A stretch of 64,000 nt of DNA from Pollenia angustigena. Its lineage: Eukaryota; Arthropoda; Insecta; Diptera; Polleniidae. A model generated the notes under the pieces. It worked only from the letters and a program-made list of their open reading frames with translations. It searched no databases and was not told the DNA's origin. A program made the translations under genes and the position numbers. Numbering within the stretch: the first letter of the stretch is position 1; the number at the start of each line of letters is the position of its first letter. The DNA lies in contig OV884058.1 of the NCBI GenBank assembly GCA_930367215.1, forward strand, positions 196,186,208-196,250,207. The letters are read 5' to 3'. This document shows, piece by piece, positions 44,474 to 56,489 of this stretch.

Positions 44474-45172
44474 AAAAATATTGATACTATATCCACCCTT
44501 TAGTATTCGATCGACTCAGAATCACACCACAATAGTGGAGAGGGTATTATGCATTTTTGCTGATGTGTGCAACCCTTAAGGGCTCAGTCAGCCGGGTGTA
44601 ACAGTAACGTTGCAAATCAGCTGTTTTTTTTTTTTTGTTGTATGTAAAGTAATTAGAACGAGCAGTAAGATGTTACATCTCAATCTATAAGAAATAGATT
44701 GGTCTTACACTTTTAAGGTTACTGTTACTCCCGGTTAACTGGGCCTTAAATATTGGTCCTAGACCCTAGACTAGAAGATAATTATATGAAATCTGATACA
44801 TAGTCTATATCGCGCAAGGACCAAGCCTATTGAAAATGAAGAGAATCGGTCCATAATTTGTTATAGCCGCCAAGCTGCTTTCCGGAATAGGGTCTTTGTG
44901 CCCACTATCAAACCAATTTTAATCAAATTTATAACATAGACAGATCCATATTTATATGGACAAACAAGCTATGCATTTTAAAAAAAAGGACCAAAAGGGG
45001 AGTTAGGGGGCAATTTAGCCTCTCCGAAACTATCTAACAGACTTTAATGAAATTTAAAACATAGATGGATCCCTATTGATATGGCCATATACTCTCCAAC
45101 AATGTTTTCAAAATACTGTGGTTTAGGGTTTTATATAGTAGAGCATGACCGACTATACTTTCGTACTTGTTT
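44474..45172 (-). mobile_element. Minus-strand DINE-like element with MITE 44579-44745 (duplication unit 2)
   Basis: Duplicate of 39570-40268 and its MITE at 39675-39841. Confidence 0.65.
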
Positions 45173-45743
45173 AACGGCCAACTTCACCAAGTTAAAGTAA
45201 CTGAACTTGTTAAATTGACCGTTAGAGATATTTTTTTTTTGTAATTTATTCTTTTTAAAGCTTACAATTGTCATAAATCGAAATTAAATTCAAAACTGTT
45301 CTTTAATTCGAAATAAAAATACAAAAGTTGTTATTGAAATTACCATTAACCGAAATCTTAATCTAAATTTGTTTTATACACAAATTTCAAACATAAATTC
45401 AATTCTTCCTTCTTAAAGATTAAATGAATTTTTAAAATTCAACTTTAAAAAAAAATTTTTTACAAAAATTAATGCAAAACGGAAGTTGCACTTTTAGTTT
45501 ATTGTTTTATTTATGGTTTTCGTCTTTTTATAGAAAAACTGTAGGTGTATAGTAAACAAAAACTACAACAAATATTAAAACAAATCAAACATTTTAACAT
45601 TAAAGTAACAAATTCGACAAGAAGGTTACCAGTGTGGGTTTATTTGAGGTTTTTTTTTATACAATTTAACAAATTTAAGTCAATAGAAAAACAAAACAAA
45701 ATTGAAAATAAACAAGAAAACCTTAGAAATCAAAACAAAATAA

Positions 45744-46609
45744 CGCCTTTGTAAGAAATACCAGTTTAAAAAAAAAAGTCAAGGATTTGTTACAACGAAC
45801 TTAAAGAAATAAAGTCGGATAAATTTAAACCTATAAATCTTGTTATTGAATAGTTACTCCTCGTATTTATCCTGAATTGAGTCAAACTTGTAGCGGAATT
45901 ACATTTACATTAAGCCCAATTATGAATACAAATTTAAGAGGATTTAAGAGTTGACATGTTGCCTGGTGATTTTATATACCAAAGAAATTCATGGACATTA
46001 AAAATAAGTTTGAATTAATTTACAAATCTTTTTAGTAAATTTTTTCAAAATGATGAAATTATTTTAAAACAATTTCACAATATCTTAAAATCAATAGAAT
46101 TTAACTGGTTTATCTTAAACTGACCTTTTTTGGAAAATTTTAAAATGAAAGTTTCTTGCTTGATTTTTTTGTTAATCATTTAATTTCATTATTAATTAGT
46201 GTTTATTTAAATCCGCCATTTGTCATACGACCTTATAAGTAAACTTAGTTAAATTTCTTAACAAAAAAATAAATCTATAAAGCGTTTAATATTTATTGAT
46301 GAGTTTTTAAATTTCACATCTATGGTTTAAAAAAAAAAATTAAAAAAATAATTCCGAAGAAATTTCCTTAGTAGAGTGACTAATTTAATTCATCATTAAT
46401 TCATAAGTTTAAAAGTTTTATATTTTTTTAATGAAAACTTGTTTTTTTAAATAATATTATTTTTAAAACCAACTAAATTAAAACAAGTTTTATTACTAAG
46501 AGAAAACAACGCTGCAGCATCGAGCCGAACTTAACCACAAGTTTAGGCTTTCGAAACTAGAAACTATTAAATTAAAGCGTTAAACTGATATAAACAACTT
46601 TAAATAAAC
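45744..46609. other. AT-rich DNA right of the duplication
   Basis: Unique sequence with long A and T runs. No exon or transposon end recognised. Confidence 0.4.
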
Positions 46610-47265
46610 TGTGCCGATTCTTTAATACCCACAATATTTTAAGAGTGGGCTTTTTATGGGATCTTTATATTGTTATATTGGTGAAATTACCATGATATGC
46701 GGCAAACCAATAATGAGCTGACGATATGAAAAGCCAGTCTTTATAGTTTAAACCTGATTTCACAGTTTTATAATTCGTTGCCTAATTAAAAAAAAAACTT
46801 CATGACCTGTTTCAGAAATTTTATATGACGTATTAAAGTGATTTTCAGGAGGGGATTTTATATCGTAAATTATAAATCTTTCATCACAAAATTCGGTACA
46901 GTGATTCCTATTATTAAAAAACCTAAATTAGACCAAATTTCAATGCAGTAAATCAAATATTTTAAATTAAACGCTTTTCAAATTGCTTCCCGGAAGGCCA
47001 CTTTTTATGCCACCTGTGGCAAATTATTGACCGATTTTCACAAAATTACATGGTGCTACTTTTTAGCCATACAAAGTTAAATTGGACCAAATTTTACTAC
47101 AGTATCTATCTATATTTGTTACGGTCCTAGCCGCATTTTAATGATGTCCCAAGGTGGGTTTTAAGTGGAGCTTATGGTAAATAATGGATCGATCCTCACG
47201 AAATTTGGCAGAGTTATTTCTTATTCTTTGAGACTGTGGCAGATTAAAATTAACTAAAATAACAT
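46610..47265 (+). mobile_element. Old, diverged DINE-like central repeats
   Basis: Begins CTGTGCCGATTCTTTAATACCC, then several degenerate units of the type AGTGGGCTTTTTATGGG..TATGGTAAATAATGGATCGATCC..ACGAAATTTGGCAGAG, which match the central units of 36415-37852 loosely. No 3' end. Confidence 0.6.
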
Positions 47266-47559
47266 TATTCGTAAGGCTGCACCCACACCAACAAAGGGTA
47301 AACAGTTTTTTTTTTGACTAATAAGACAACAAAACATTAATTAATTCCTTTTAAACGACCCACACCAAACAAAACAACCCCAAAACTGTCTTTTTGACTT
47401 ACTGCGACAAAACATTTGTGTTAAAAGACAACCGGCAATTAGTCAGTAATGCAACAGTGTTTTTATCTCTTTACGGTTTTTGACTTGCCTTAATTGGGGT
47501 GGGTTACATCATAAGAAAGCACGCAACTACTCAGCGGGAAAACTCGGAAGACCTTCTAA

Positions 47560-48349
47560 AGGCCGCTTTAGCCGACCGTAAATGCAATTAAATGCAATGT
47601 AAAGTACCGTAACGTACTGTAAGCTCGTTTGTGCACTTATAGAACATGTAAGAACGTGTCAGCTGTTTTTCACAACCAAAAACAAAAAAGCATTAGTATA
47701 CATAAAACAACACACATAGTGATGAGAATTAAAAATGTTGAAATAGTGACCGCTTTGCAGAAAAAGTACCAAGTGATTTAAATAGTATTAAAACTGTATT
47801 TCTTGCATGTATAAATAAATAAATCATTTAATATTTGATATTAATATTACAGATTTACAAAAAACAAATATATATGTATTATATCATATTCGTACACATG
47901 TTCTTACATTAATTGCAAAATGTGCATACACCTAAACAAGGTTTTGATACCAATACAACCCAGACTTTGTTTGTTTGCACATGTGGATATGTATACATGT
48001 GGATATGTATACATTTGTTAATTTTATACATCTAAGCATATATTTGTATAAATGAAAATATGTATGGATTGTTACTTATTTTGTCAAAAGTCCACAGATA
48101 TTATAACTGAAAAAGTACCAAACAAAAAGAGTGATTTTACCCGCATTGCATTAAAAATATAAGCAGCCCATCACTATCTACAACTGTCACGTAACCTCGT
48201 AATGAAATTCTATTTTCTACAGGTTGGCACGTTACGGTTAAGTGACATTACATTCAGTTAAGCATTTGCATTGCTTTCCATATAACAGAAACGATCAGCT
48301 GTTTACATTACATTTACATTTCTACATTTACGGTCGGCTAATGGGACCT
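47560..48349. mobile_element. 790-bp MITE, TIR AGGCCGCTTTAGCCGACCG, TSD TAA
   Basis: Left AGGCCGCTTTAGCCGACCG (continuing TAAATG) and inverted right AGGTCCCATTAGCCGACCG. TAA at 47557-47559 and 48350-48352. The empty paralogous site is in 39135-39533 (CCTCCTTACTTCAGG on the opposite strand). PIF/Harbinger-like, non-coding. Confidence 0.85.
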
Positions 48350-49065
48350 TAACTTCAGGCCTGCTTAAAATTTTTTTTTTTTATTTAATTACCATTCTTA
48401 TCTACTTGCTACACTCAAAAGCAAAATCAATTCATCCGTACTCAAATCAATCCGAAGCGGTACTAATAGTACGGTGAGTACGGTTTTTCTTTATTCAAGT
48501 CCAGAAAGGTTGATTCAAGTACGGATTTTCAATCGCAAAATACTTAAATTATCCATATTCAATCCCGATTTCGTACTTGAAATAATGCGAAAATGAGATT
48601 GATTTAAGTAAAACTACCATTGAATCAATCTCAAAATTCGCTAGATTCAAGTTTTTTAAAGTTGATTTTATCCCAAATTCGTGCTTGAAAAAACACCGAA
48701 AACAGAAATTATAATTATAATTCATTTACTTACCATATTACAGAATGATAAAACACCAACTTCATTTCCGATATAGTTTTTAGTTTAGAAATCTTATGTA
48801 CATATTTAATCAAAAATATAAACTAAATGAGAAGCAAGAGTTTATATTTTCTTTTTAACCCTTCGTAATACACATAAGTCTGGCCAGACCTTTTTCAATG
48901 TGTAAAGAAAATTAAAACATGCGTAAGCCGGAGGGTTAAACACAACGAAAAATATAATCTTTTTTTTACTTGATTTAAGAATTTTACACTTATTTCAAGA
49001 AATTCCGGGATTGATTTTTGAAAGTTATCCCATTTAGGATTTTTGAGTACGTTTTAGTATTATTC

Positions 49066-49992
49066 GTACACTGAAAGAATTTTCTTCGCAATACCAATGA
49101 ATTTTGACATTAATCCCATGAAAAATTGCATTAAAAAGGAACCTATGCAGTGCTTCGCTGGATCGATAAAACCTGTTTCATTAAAAGGATTTAAAGAAAC
49201 ATTACATTAGATCTATGAATATTATTCATTGGATGAATACTTTAAATAAAGTAAAAAATTCTTTTTTTTTTTAATTATTTTTTTTATCTTTTCTTTTTTT
49301 TATTTTACTTTATTTTATTTTATTTTTTTCTGTCTCTGGCAGGATTCGATCGCTCAACCTCGGTGCTGATAGACTAGCTCGCTACCAGCTAGTCTACCGG
49401 GGCAGTGTAGTTTTTGTATTAAAAAACTATGTTTTTTACTCAATTAAGAGCGTAAATATGAGATTAAATTGTCCATAATTACAATAACAACGTTGATTGA
49501 AAGTGGATTGAAAGTTTTTGTTTCATTACTATAATGACATTTTTATTGTCATAATGAAAATTTAAATTTATGAAGGCAATTATTGAAATATGTTGCTTTT
49601 ATTAAAAAAAACTTTGATTTCATAAATTTAGTGGCATACATGTAACATTCGATGTATGAAATTATTAAATCTTACATTTTTTAATTAACAATTAAACATT
49701 TTTGTAAGGAAACTATAATTTTGTATTAATTTATGAATATAGTTATGTTTGTATATTGTTTTTTTATGTTCCCAATTAAAATTTTTTTTTTTAACTTGGA
49801 CAAACTTAAGTTTTCATATATCCAATGAAAATTTTTAACGTAAATACGAAATCCAATGAAGCGATTTTAACGAAAATACTTCATTATAACTATGAAATTC
49901 CATTTAGAGAATGCACGTTTTCATTTACCCAAGGAAAGTTTTTTTATGAAAATGATTCATTAAATATATGAAGCATTTTTCTTTCAGTGTAC
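49066..49992. mobile_element. TIR element, ends GTACACTGAAAGAA
   Basis: GTACACTGAAAGAATTTTC at the left; inverted right GTACACTGAAAGAAAAATGC. Internal AATGAATTTTGACATTAATCC-like words. Contains the SINE at 49262-49406. Confidence 0.65.
49262..49406 (-). mobile_element. tRNA-derived SINE (copy 1)
   Basis: Minus strand: CACTGCCCCGGTAGACTAGC.. (tRNA-like head with A-box region), ..GAGCGATCGAATCCTGCC (B-box-like), then CAGAGACAG and an A/AAAT-rich tail (the T-rich 49262-49330 on the plus strand). Related copies at 54478, 58097 and 62629. Confidence 0.72.
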
Positions 49993-50235
49993 TTGCATTT
50001 TTGAGTACGACTCGTAATTAAAGTGATCATAAAAAACTTGATTTATCCCGAGTGTTTTTCTTTCTGTGTAAATAAAGCATCATAGAAGGCCTCAGCTCTT
50101 TCGTATAAAAAATAAGATACACATTCCATACTCCGTTCTATGAGAAGGGAGAAAAGAAGGGGTAACTTTTTTGTTTTGTTTTTATTTTGCACAAGCAAAA
50201 GCAAAATCATTATTTGTATTTGATCTCGTTACAAT

Positions 50236-50875
50236 GGTTATATTTAATTCCAGGACTTTTGTATGGCTGTGAACTATTGGGCAAATGTGACTCTAATAGT
50301 AAAAGGAAACTTAATATACTTTACAGTTACATTATAAGATACGTTTATAGACTGCAAAGGCATGAAAGAGTATCATCGTTCTCAAAATGTCTTTTTGGTC
50401 CATCATTTGAAAACTAAATAAATATTAAAATGCTAATGTTTTTGTATAAAATCATTTACACTAAACTACCGGATTGCTTATTTAATATAATTCACTTCAC
50501 AAGATCCTTGAGAGGCAAAAGGTTGATAATACCTGTGCTTCGATGCCTTATATGGAAATGGCAATTTTTCATCAATGCTGCACGTCTTTGGAATTCTCTT
50601 CCTCCTAACATACTACAAGTCAGCAACGCAATACAATTCAAAAAAAATCTTCCTCTTTTAATTTTTTTTAATTTAAATTTGTTTTAATTTTGAACTTTTA
50701 ATTTTTTATTGCTTTAATTTTGTACTTTTAATTTTTATTTCGTACGTTTTAATTTTGTACTTTTTAATTTTACTTATTTTTTTTCTTTATCAAATTGTTG
50801 TGGCTTTTTTTCTATTAACATTAATACTCTTGCTCTATAATTATAAGATATATTAAATAAATAAATACAAATTAT
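50236..50875 (+). mobile_element. 5'-truncated LINE (Jockey/CR1-type) reverse transcriptase end
   Basis: Plus strand encodes LLYGCELLGKC, then in shifted frames RLIIPVLRCLIWKWQFFINAARLWNSLPPNI, the C-terminal region typical of Jockey/CR1/I-type LINEs (..FxxxAxRLWNSLPxxI..), distinct from the RTE-like LINEs elsewhere here. It is followed by an AT-rich 3' UTR and a TAAA-rich end (about 50850-50870). Frameshifted, so inactive. Confidence 0.78.
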
Positions 50876-51124
50876 TATGTACCTGCGAAAAACGCGAGAG
50901 CGGAAGGCCTACTCCGCAATGACAACGTGCGTAAACAAGATATGAGTATGGAAATGAGTGAGAAGGCCTTGAACATCCAAAAGAAGGAGTACGGATGCCT
51001 TCTGAAAGGCCTCCCGCTAGGGAGTTGCATTTCAGTTTGTCGCAGAAAGTCAAAGAGACAGTTTTGAGGTTGTTTTTTTATGTGGGTTGTCTCATAAGAA
51101 CTAATGTTCTGATGTCGTATTCTA

Positions 51125-52920
51125 GGCAGTCGTGATCGAAAACTTTTTCGATATTCTTTCATACGATACTCAACGAATCGAAATTATTTTTTCAGTGTTG
51201 TGCAAACTCAAATAAATGCTCCACCACACGCAAAAATAATGCCAATGCGTTTAGTATTGACTGAAAGAATTTTAAATAAAATTGATTTTAAATCAAACAA
51301 GTTAGAGTGCTATATTCGGCTGTGCCGAATCTTTGATACCCTCCACCGACACTTCGAATGTTTTAGGAGTTATATCTGTTGATGTCTATTTATTATTATA
51401 ATCTTTGTAAAAACAGACATCTGCATTAAAATTTGTTGCGGTTTAGACCTATATACAATTATTGATCGACAATCAGCATCAATTTTCAAAAGTTTGAGTA
51501 GAATATCAGTTTAAGATGAACTTAAATGATTTTCAAGAGAACAAATTATATAAAAGCCATGGTAAGCTATGAACCAATCATCCCAAATTCTGCAGAACGA
51601 TTTCTGGTATTAAAAAACATAAATTTCAATACAGCGGTGCAATTAGTTTAAGCGTTTGCAGTCAATTTCAAAAGGCTGCTAAAATGGAATCTAAGGAAAA
51701 TTATGGAACGTATATCACAAAATTGCATAACATTTTTTCTGGCCATATGAAGCAAAACTGGAAAAAAGTTTACCGCGTATTTAATTATTTTACCAGAGTG
51801 GGCTTTATATGAGGCCTATGGTAAGCTATGTACCGATCTTCACCAAATTTCACAGTGTCATTTCTAGTTCTATAAAACTGTGATGTATCAAATTTTGTTA
51901 TGATAGCGTTATTTTTCACGTTTTTAGGCGTACTAAGCTGTTTTCCGGGAGTAAGGTTTATATGGGGCCTAGGGTAAATTATGAACTGATCTTCACGAAA
52001 TTTCACAGTCTTATTTCTAGTCCTGTAAAACTTATATGTTCCAAATTTTTGTTATGATAGCATTATTTTTTACGTATTTAGGTTTACTAAGCTGTTTTCC
52101 GGGAGTAAGGTTTATATGGGGCCTATGGTAAATTATAAACCGATCTTCACGAAATTTCACAGTCTTATTTTTAGTTCTAAAAAATTTTGATGCACCAAAT
52201 TTTGTTATGATAGCATTATTTTTTATGGATTTAGGCGTACTAAACTGTTTTCTGGAAGTAGGTTTTATATGGACCCCTATGGTAAATTATGGACCGATCA
52301 TCACGAAACTTAATAGTTTAATTTCTAGTCCTCTTTAACTGTGACGTGCCGAAATTTGTTATGATAGCATTGTTAGTTAGGGTTTTAGGCTTACTATACT
52401 GTTTTCCGGGAGTATTGCTTATATGGGGCCTAGGGTAAATCATGGACGGATCTTCAAGAAATTTTACAGCTTGATTTCCAGTTAAATAAAACGAACTGTT
52501 GCGAAATCTTATATCATTCTGTGCATTTTTCCACCATTTATGTCAGTTTTTGTAACAAAATTATCAATTTTTTTTAGGTGGTGGTTCCACATTTTGATTC
52601 ATAGCTCAGATCCTATTGAACCGATTTTGCTGGATTTCAATCCACTTAGGATAACTACAAGCAATTTGACACCAAGTTTGTTTATTTCTTTTGAGTTTTT
52701 CGAAAGTGAGCGTGTTTTCAACAGACGGACAGACGGACAGACAGACGGACATGGCTAAATCGACTTAAAATTACTAAAGGACCCAGAATATATATACTTT
52801 ATAGGGTCTGAGATGAATAATAAAAAAGTTTCACACGGAATGACAAACTAAATATACCCATATACCCTCTTCACAACTAATTGTGGTGGAGGGTATAAAA
52901 AGTATTCGATTACGACTGCC
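51125..52920. mobile_element. MITE of the GGCAGTCGTGATCG family (copy 3), split by a DINE-like element
   Basis: Left GGCAGTCGTGATCGAAAAC..TTTTTCGAT and right ATTCGATTACGACTGCC. The inner words (TTTTTCAGTGTTGTGCAAA, GACTGAAAGAATTTTAAAT) match copy 2 at 27253-27650. Interrupted between about 51297 and 52902. Confidence 0.7.
51297..52902 (+). mobile_element. DINE-1/Helentron-like element, five central units
   Basis: Same ends as 36415-37852, with small sequence differences. The central CTGTTTTCC/TCTGGAAGT..GGTTTATATGG unit is present about five times versus three to four in the duplicated copies. Inserted into the GGCAGTCG MITE without an obvious target duplication, as expected for Helitron-like elements. 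Confidence 0.8.
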
Positions 52921-52944
52921 AGAATTAGCCTCCTTTTTCTACTT

Positions 52945-53523
52945 TTATTGGTGTGTGCTCAGGCTTACGGTTTTAGGCGTACTTGAGTAGTTTCCGATAG
53001 AAGGCTTTATATTGGGGCTTGTGGCCAACTATGGTTGATGGGCCCATGAATGAATTTTGGCAAAATTTCATAAGAATCGGTGCATTTTGTCACCAATTAA
53101 TGTGAGTTTTGCAACAAAAATGTCATTTATTTTTTTTTTGCAAAGTTGTTCTACATTTTGTCGGTTGATTATTTAATTGTCGTATGTGGATTCAAATTAC
53201 ATACGACAAATAAATAATCAACCGACGATTTCTGTTCATAGCTCTCTTTCTGCTAAGCTGATTATGCTGGATTTTAAATTGCTTATAAGAACAAAAAAGA
53301 GTTTCACACCAATTTCGTTATTTTCCATTGATTCTTACAAAAGTGAGCTTGTTTTCAACAGACGGTCAGACAGACAGACGGAAATCGACTAAGGATTACT
53401 CAAGGACGCAGAATTTATTTATGTATATACTTAATGTGGTCTTAGAAGAATATTAAAAAAGTTTCGCACGTTATGACAAACTAAGTATTCCCTCATTTAC
53501 CCCTTACGGTGGAGAGTATACAA
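52945..53523 (+). mobile_element. 5'-truncated, diverged DINE-like element with internal hairpin
   Basis: Starts in a central unit (GGTTTTAGGCGTACTTGAG) and carries the 3' features CAACAGACGGTCAGACAGACAG and ACGGTGGAGAGTATAC. Contains the inserted palindrome 53160-53226. Confidence 0.68.
53160..53226. repeat. 67-bp near-perfect hairpin
   Basis: 28-nt arms (GTCGGTTGATTATTT.. / ..AAATAATCAACCGAC) with one mismatch and an 11-nt loop (GGATTCAAATT). Absent from the related elements at the same position (..CCACATTTTG|ATTCATTGCTC..). Confidence 0.9.
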
Positions 53524-53582
53524 CTTCAAGTACAAAATTTAGGAAATTTGTATTTGCTACAGAACTCATATAAATTCCCTAA

Positions 53583-53730
53583 GTGCTGTTTCACACTCTT
53601 CAAGTTTTATATATCAAGTCTTGAGTTTTTAGGGGAGAGAGAGAGAGGAAAAGAAATGGCATTATCTTTTCCCTTTTCTCCAACAAGCTCAAGACTTGAC
53701 GGGTTAAACTTAAAGAGTGTGAACCAACAC
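53583..53730. mobile_element. Diverged copy of the GTGCCGG MITE
   Basis: GTGCTGTTTCACACTCTTCAAG and CTTAAAGAGTGTGAACCAACAC form decayed ends; GA-rich centre (GGGGAGAGAGAGAG..AAATGGCATT) matches 23425-23566. Flanks TAA (53580-53582) and TAG. Confidence 0.7.
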
Positions 53731-53733
53731 TAG

Positions 53734-55844
53734 CAATTCAGAAACTATAAAAGTACCAATTTTGTTTATTTTTCTTAAGTATCTAATAAAGTACCTTTCG
53801 TTTTCGATTTTTTTTTTATTCCTTCCATTCCCCGATACACGTGTGCCAAAAAAATCTTTTAATAAGCAATCAATAATTATTTATACATATTTGCGTTCGC
53901 TCCATTGACGTTTAACTTTTGTTCAACTCTATATTTTTATTTTTTCTTCTTCTTTGTTCTGTTTTTTTTATTGGTCTACCACGAAAATCTGTATTTGTTT
54001 TTCTTGTAAAACTCAAAAAATTATTTATGAATGTCTGATTTATTCATAAGTATGTTTTTTTAAAGCTTTTATGTCGATTTAATTGTTTATATTTTTATTT
54101 ATTCAAAACGGCAAATGTGCGGTTTAAAGTTAAAAAAGAAAAAAAAAATATTAAGTAAATAAATAAACAGGTACCTACTCGTGTTTTAGTTTTGTTTAAT
54201 AACAGAAGGTGGAGAAAGAACATTTTACAATCACAAAGAAAACAATTGTACGCCAAAGAATTTCCGTTCATTTCCGTTCAAGTGCAGAAAAATACCCCTG
54301 CTATAAAAAAAATAAATGATAATAATGAAAATGGGTTTTTTCGTCTATATTAAAAAGCCAATATCTATTGCGTATGAATAGAATGATTTTAAGGAAGTTT
54401 ATTTTTCTTTATTCTTTAATCACTTGCAGAAGTTCAAGTCTCAGATAAAGTTTTTTAAGTGGATACCTAAGATAAGTTTTTTTTTTTAATTTCCTAAGCT
54501 AATCAATCTTCGCTTGCCTGCAGAAAAGAAACCGCAGTCTCTGGAAGGAATCGAACCCACTACCCCGGTGCTGATGACCGCCATGTCAGGCATCATGTCA
54601 CTTTTAACTTTTATTAGAGACTCGTTTTTAAAGGCTCTCATTAAAAAAAAAAAAAAATTTAATTTTACTCATACTCATTAATTTTACATATACGTGACGT
54701 ATTTCATTTAGTCATTTATTCTAAAAATAGACAAATTTAAATATTTATTTTTAAATGAGGAAGGAATATGGGTACTTGCGTTACATTTCCTTTTAAAACT
54801 CTTTAACAAATTCACCAATATTCACGTCTCTCATAAAACAAAAACAATTTCTCCATATAAATAACTTATGACGTCCGTTAAAGAATTACGCATGATGTAA
54901 ACGTAGTAAGTCTGTCAATAATTTCAATATTGACAGCAAAACAATTTAAAATGGAAAAGAGAAAAAAGCCAAACAAGAAAAGATTAAAGTAACTCTTCCG
55001 TTTTGCATAATAAAGCGCCAAAAAGAACAAACACTATGCAATAATAATAATAATAATTCATTGAAAAATAAAGAAAGAAAAGTTAAATATAAATTCAATT
55101 CAGTTACAACATTTTAAAAATAATAAAACCCCAGCTCGTACATACTTTTTTTGTAAAAAAATGGTTGTGGTTTTAAACTGGAAAAAGAAAAAAAACTTAA
55201 GTTACTATGACGTTGCTTAAATGAATAATGGACAGAAATTTCTATAACTTACCTGGCAGAAATCAAAGTTTAAAGTTAAACAAGTTTATTGATTCTTTAA
55301 AAGCATAATTTCCAAGTAAAATATACTAAACAGTGGGCTTGCTAAGTGGTAAACTGATAAAGGGGCTAATTAACGGTTTTTAAATGGGATTAAGCAAATT
55401 CCTAGAAACTCTTAAATGCATTTCTAAAAGTTTAAAGCCAAATGGTTAAATTATCCATGGTATGCTCAAAAATGATTATTAAAAATTGTTTTGTTGGAGG
55501 TGACCACGGTTGATAAAGTTGGTACAATTGTACTGTTTTGATACAATTCAAAGCTAAAAAGTACGCTGGTACCTCCGTGATTTGGTACTATTTCCAAATT
55601 TTTCATACTTTTTGTTATTTGATATAAAATAGTAACTCGTATCCAATGAATATTAACGGAGTTCAGTGTTTGGTGCAAATAAATGGTCGGTCTGCGAAAT
55701 AGAAAATGCTTAATTTCGTAGTTTTTTTTATGAAATTTAACGGAAGCTCTGTATATTTTGTTGTTGGATTTGGACAGCTATCATATTTTGCATTTGCTTT
55801 TTTTGCAAGAGTATTTGCAACAAACACTGAACTCCGAAATGAAA
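53734..55844. other. AT-rich stretch with few repeats apart from one SINE
   Basis: No exon found. A CTGCCAG|GTAAGT on the minus strand at about 55248-55258 is a possible minus-strand splice signal without a credible exon. An ORF at 55466-55678 (minus) is not recognisable. Confidence 0.4.
54478..54598 (-). mobile_element. tRNA-derived SINE (copy 2)
   Basis: Minus strand: ..CAGCACCGGGGTAGTGGGTTCGATTCC (perfect B-box GGTTCGATTCC) then CAGAGACTGCGG..CTGCAGGCAAGCGAAG..TTAGCTTAGGAAATTAAAAAA. Body matches the copies at 58097 and 62629. Confidence 0.8.
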
Positions 55845-56480
55845 AATTTTTGTATGTTTGTTTGTTTGTTGGCTAATAGACTCCTAAACTACTGAACCGA
55901 TTTTTACAGTAACATCAAGTGAGCCCTAAAAATAAAATAGGCTACTTATTTTTTCGATAGGGGCAGGGGAATTGGTACCCCCCATAGGATGCCAATGTTA
56001 AGTATCGCATATATTAAGAGCCACTGCACTCATTTTGTTGAACTTTTGGTAGAAGGATCTACTGAGTCGCAAAATTGAAACAAAAAAGCAGCAGGGGAAG
56101 TGGTACACCCCATAGGACGCCAGTGTTTAATACCACATATCTTAAGAACTGTAATAGTGAGAATGTTCAAACTTTGTAGACTTCACTCTTATGGTATACT
56201 ACACTTTTGGAAATGAAAATAAAGCGGGTAGGTGCAGGGGGAGAAAAACCTCCCATAGGATGCATATATTAAATATCGCTCAACTGAAGAACTATTGAAG
56301 GGAGAGTCTTTAAACGTGGTTAAAGCTACTATTGTGGTAAACTATAAATTTTAATATAAAAATGGGCGGGGTAGACAGAGGAGGAGCAGTACCCCCGATA
56401 GATAGAAATATTAATAAGAGCCGCTGCACGCATTTTGTTGCACTTTTGGTAGTAGAATCTTCTGAGCCCCCAAATTGAAA
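55845..56480 (+). mobile_element. Interspersed repeat with four degenerate ~130-bp units
   Basis: Opens TGTTTGTTTGTTGGCTAATAG..CCTAAACTACTGAACCG, a start familiar from insect repeats. Units of the form GCAGGGGAA.TGGTACCCCCCATAGGATGCCA..TTAAGTATCGCATAT recur at about 55970, 56090, 56230 and 56370 with strong decay. Confidence 0.6.
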
Positions 56481-56489
56481 TAAAATAGC

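Larger units (their letters stand above)
40840..45743. repeat. 4,904-bp tandem duplication, copy 2
   Basis: No difference from copy 1 seen in the parts compared. It begins inside the hAT-like element, so that element's left end is missing here (40840-43309 is its right part without the left TIR and TSD). Contents otherwise repeat those of copy 1. Confidence 0.97.
48411..50070. mobile_element. Composite insertion with ACACTC..GAGTGT ends
   Basis: Bounded by departure from and return to the CAGCGGG element (..CTACTTGCT | ACACTCAAAAGC ... CCCGAGTGTTTTTC ... | GCATCATAGAAGG). Short inverted ends only. The interior repeats AATCAATCC/GATTGATTCAAG and GAGTACGA/AGTACGG words and contains a second TIR element. 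Confidence 0.5.
47526..51028 (-). mobile_element. Third CAGCGGG TIR element, expanded by nested insertions
   Basis: The sequence order is the reverse complement of 39135-39533, interrupted three times: a MITE at 47560-48349, a complex at 48411-50070, and a LINE at 50236-50875. Landmarks shared with the uninterrupted copy include TTCAGGCCTGCTTAAAA, CTATGAGAAGGGAGAA, GCACAAGCAAAA, CCTACTCCGCAATG and AAGATATGAGTATGGAA. Confidence 0.75.

Noticed and set aside
55240..55275. Minus-strand CTGCCAG|GTAAGTT as a second recursive splice site
   Set aside because: The pyrimidine tract is weak and no minus-strand gene is evident in the window.
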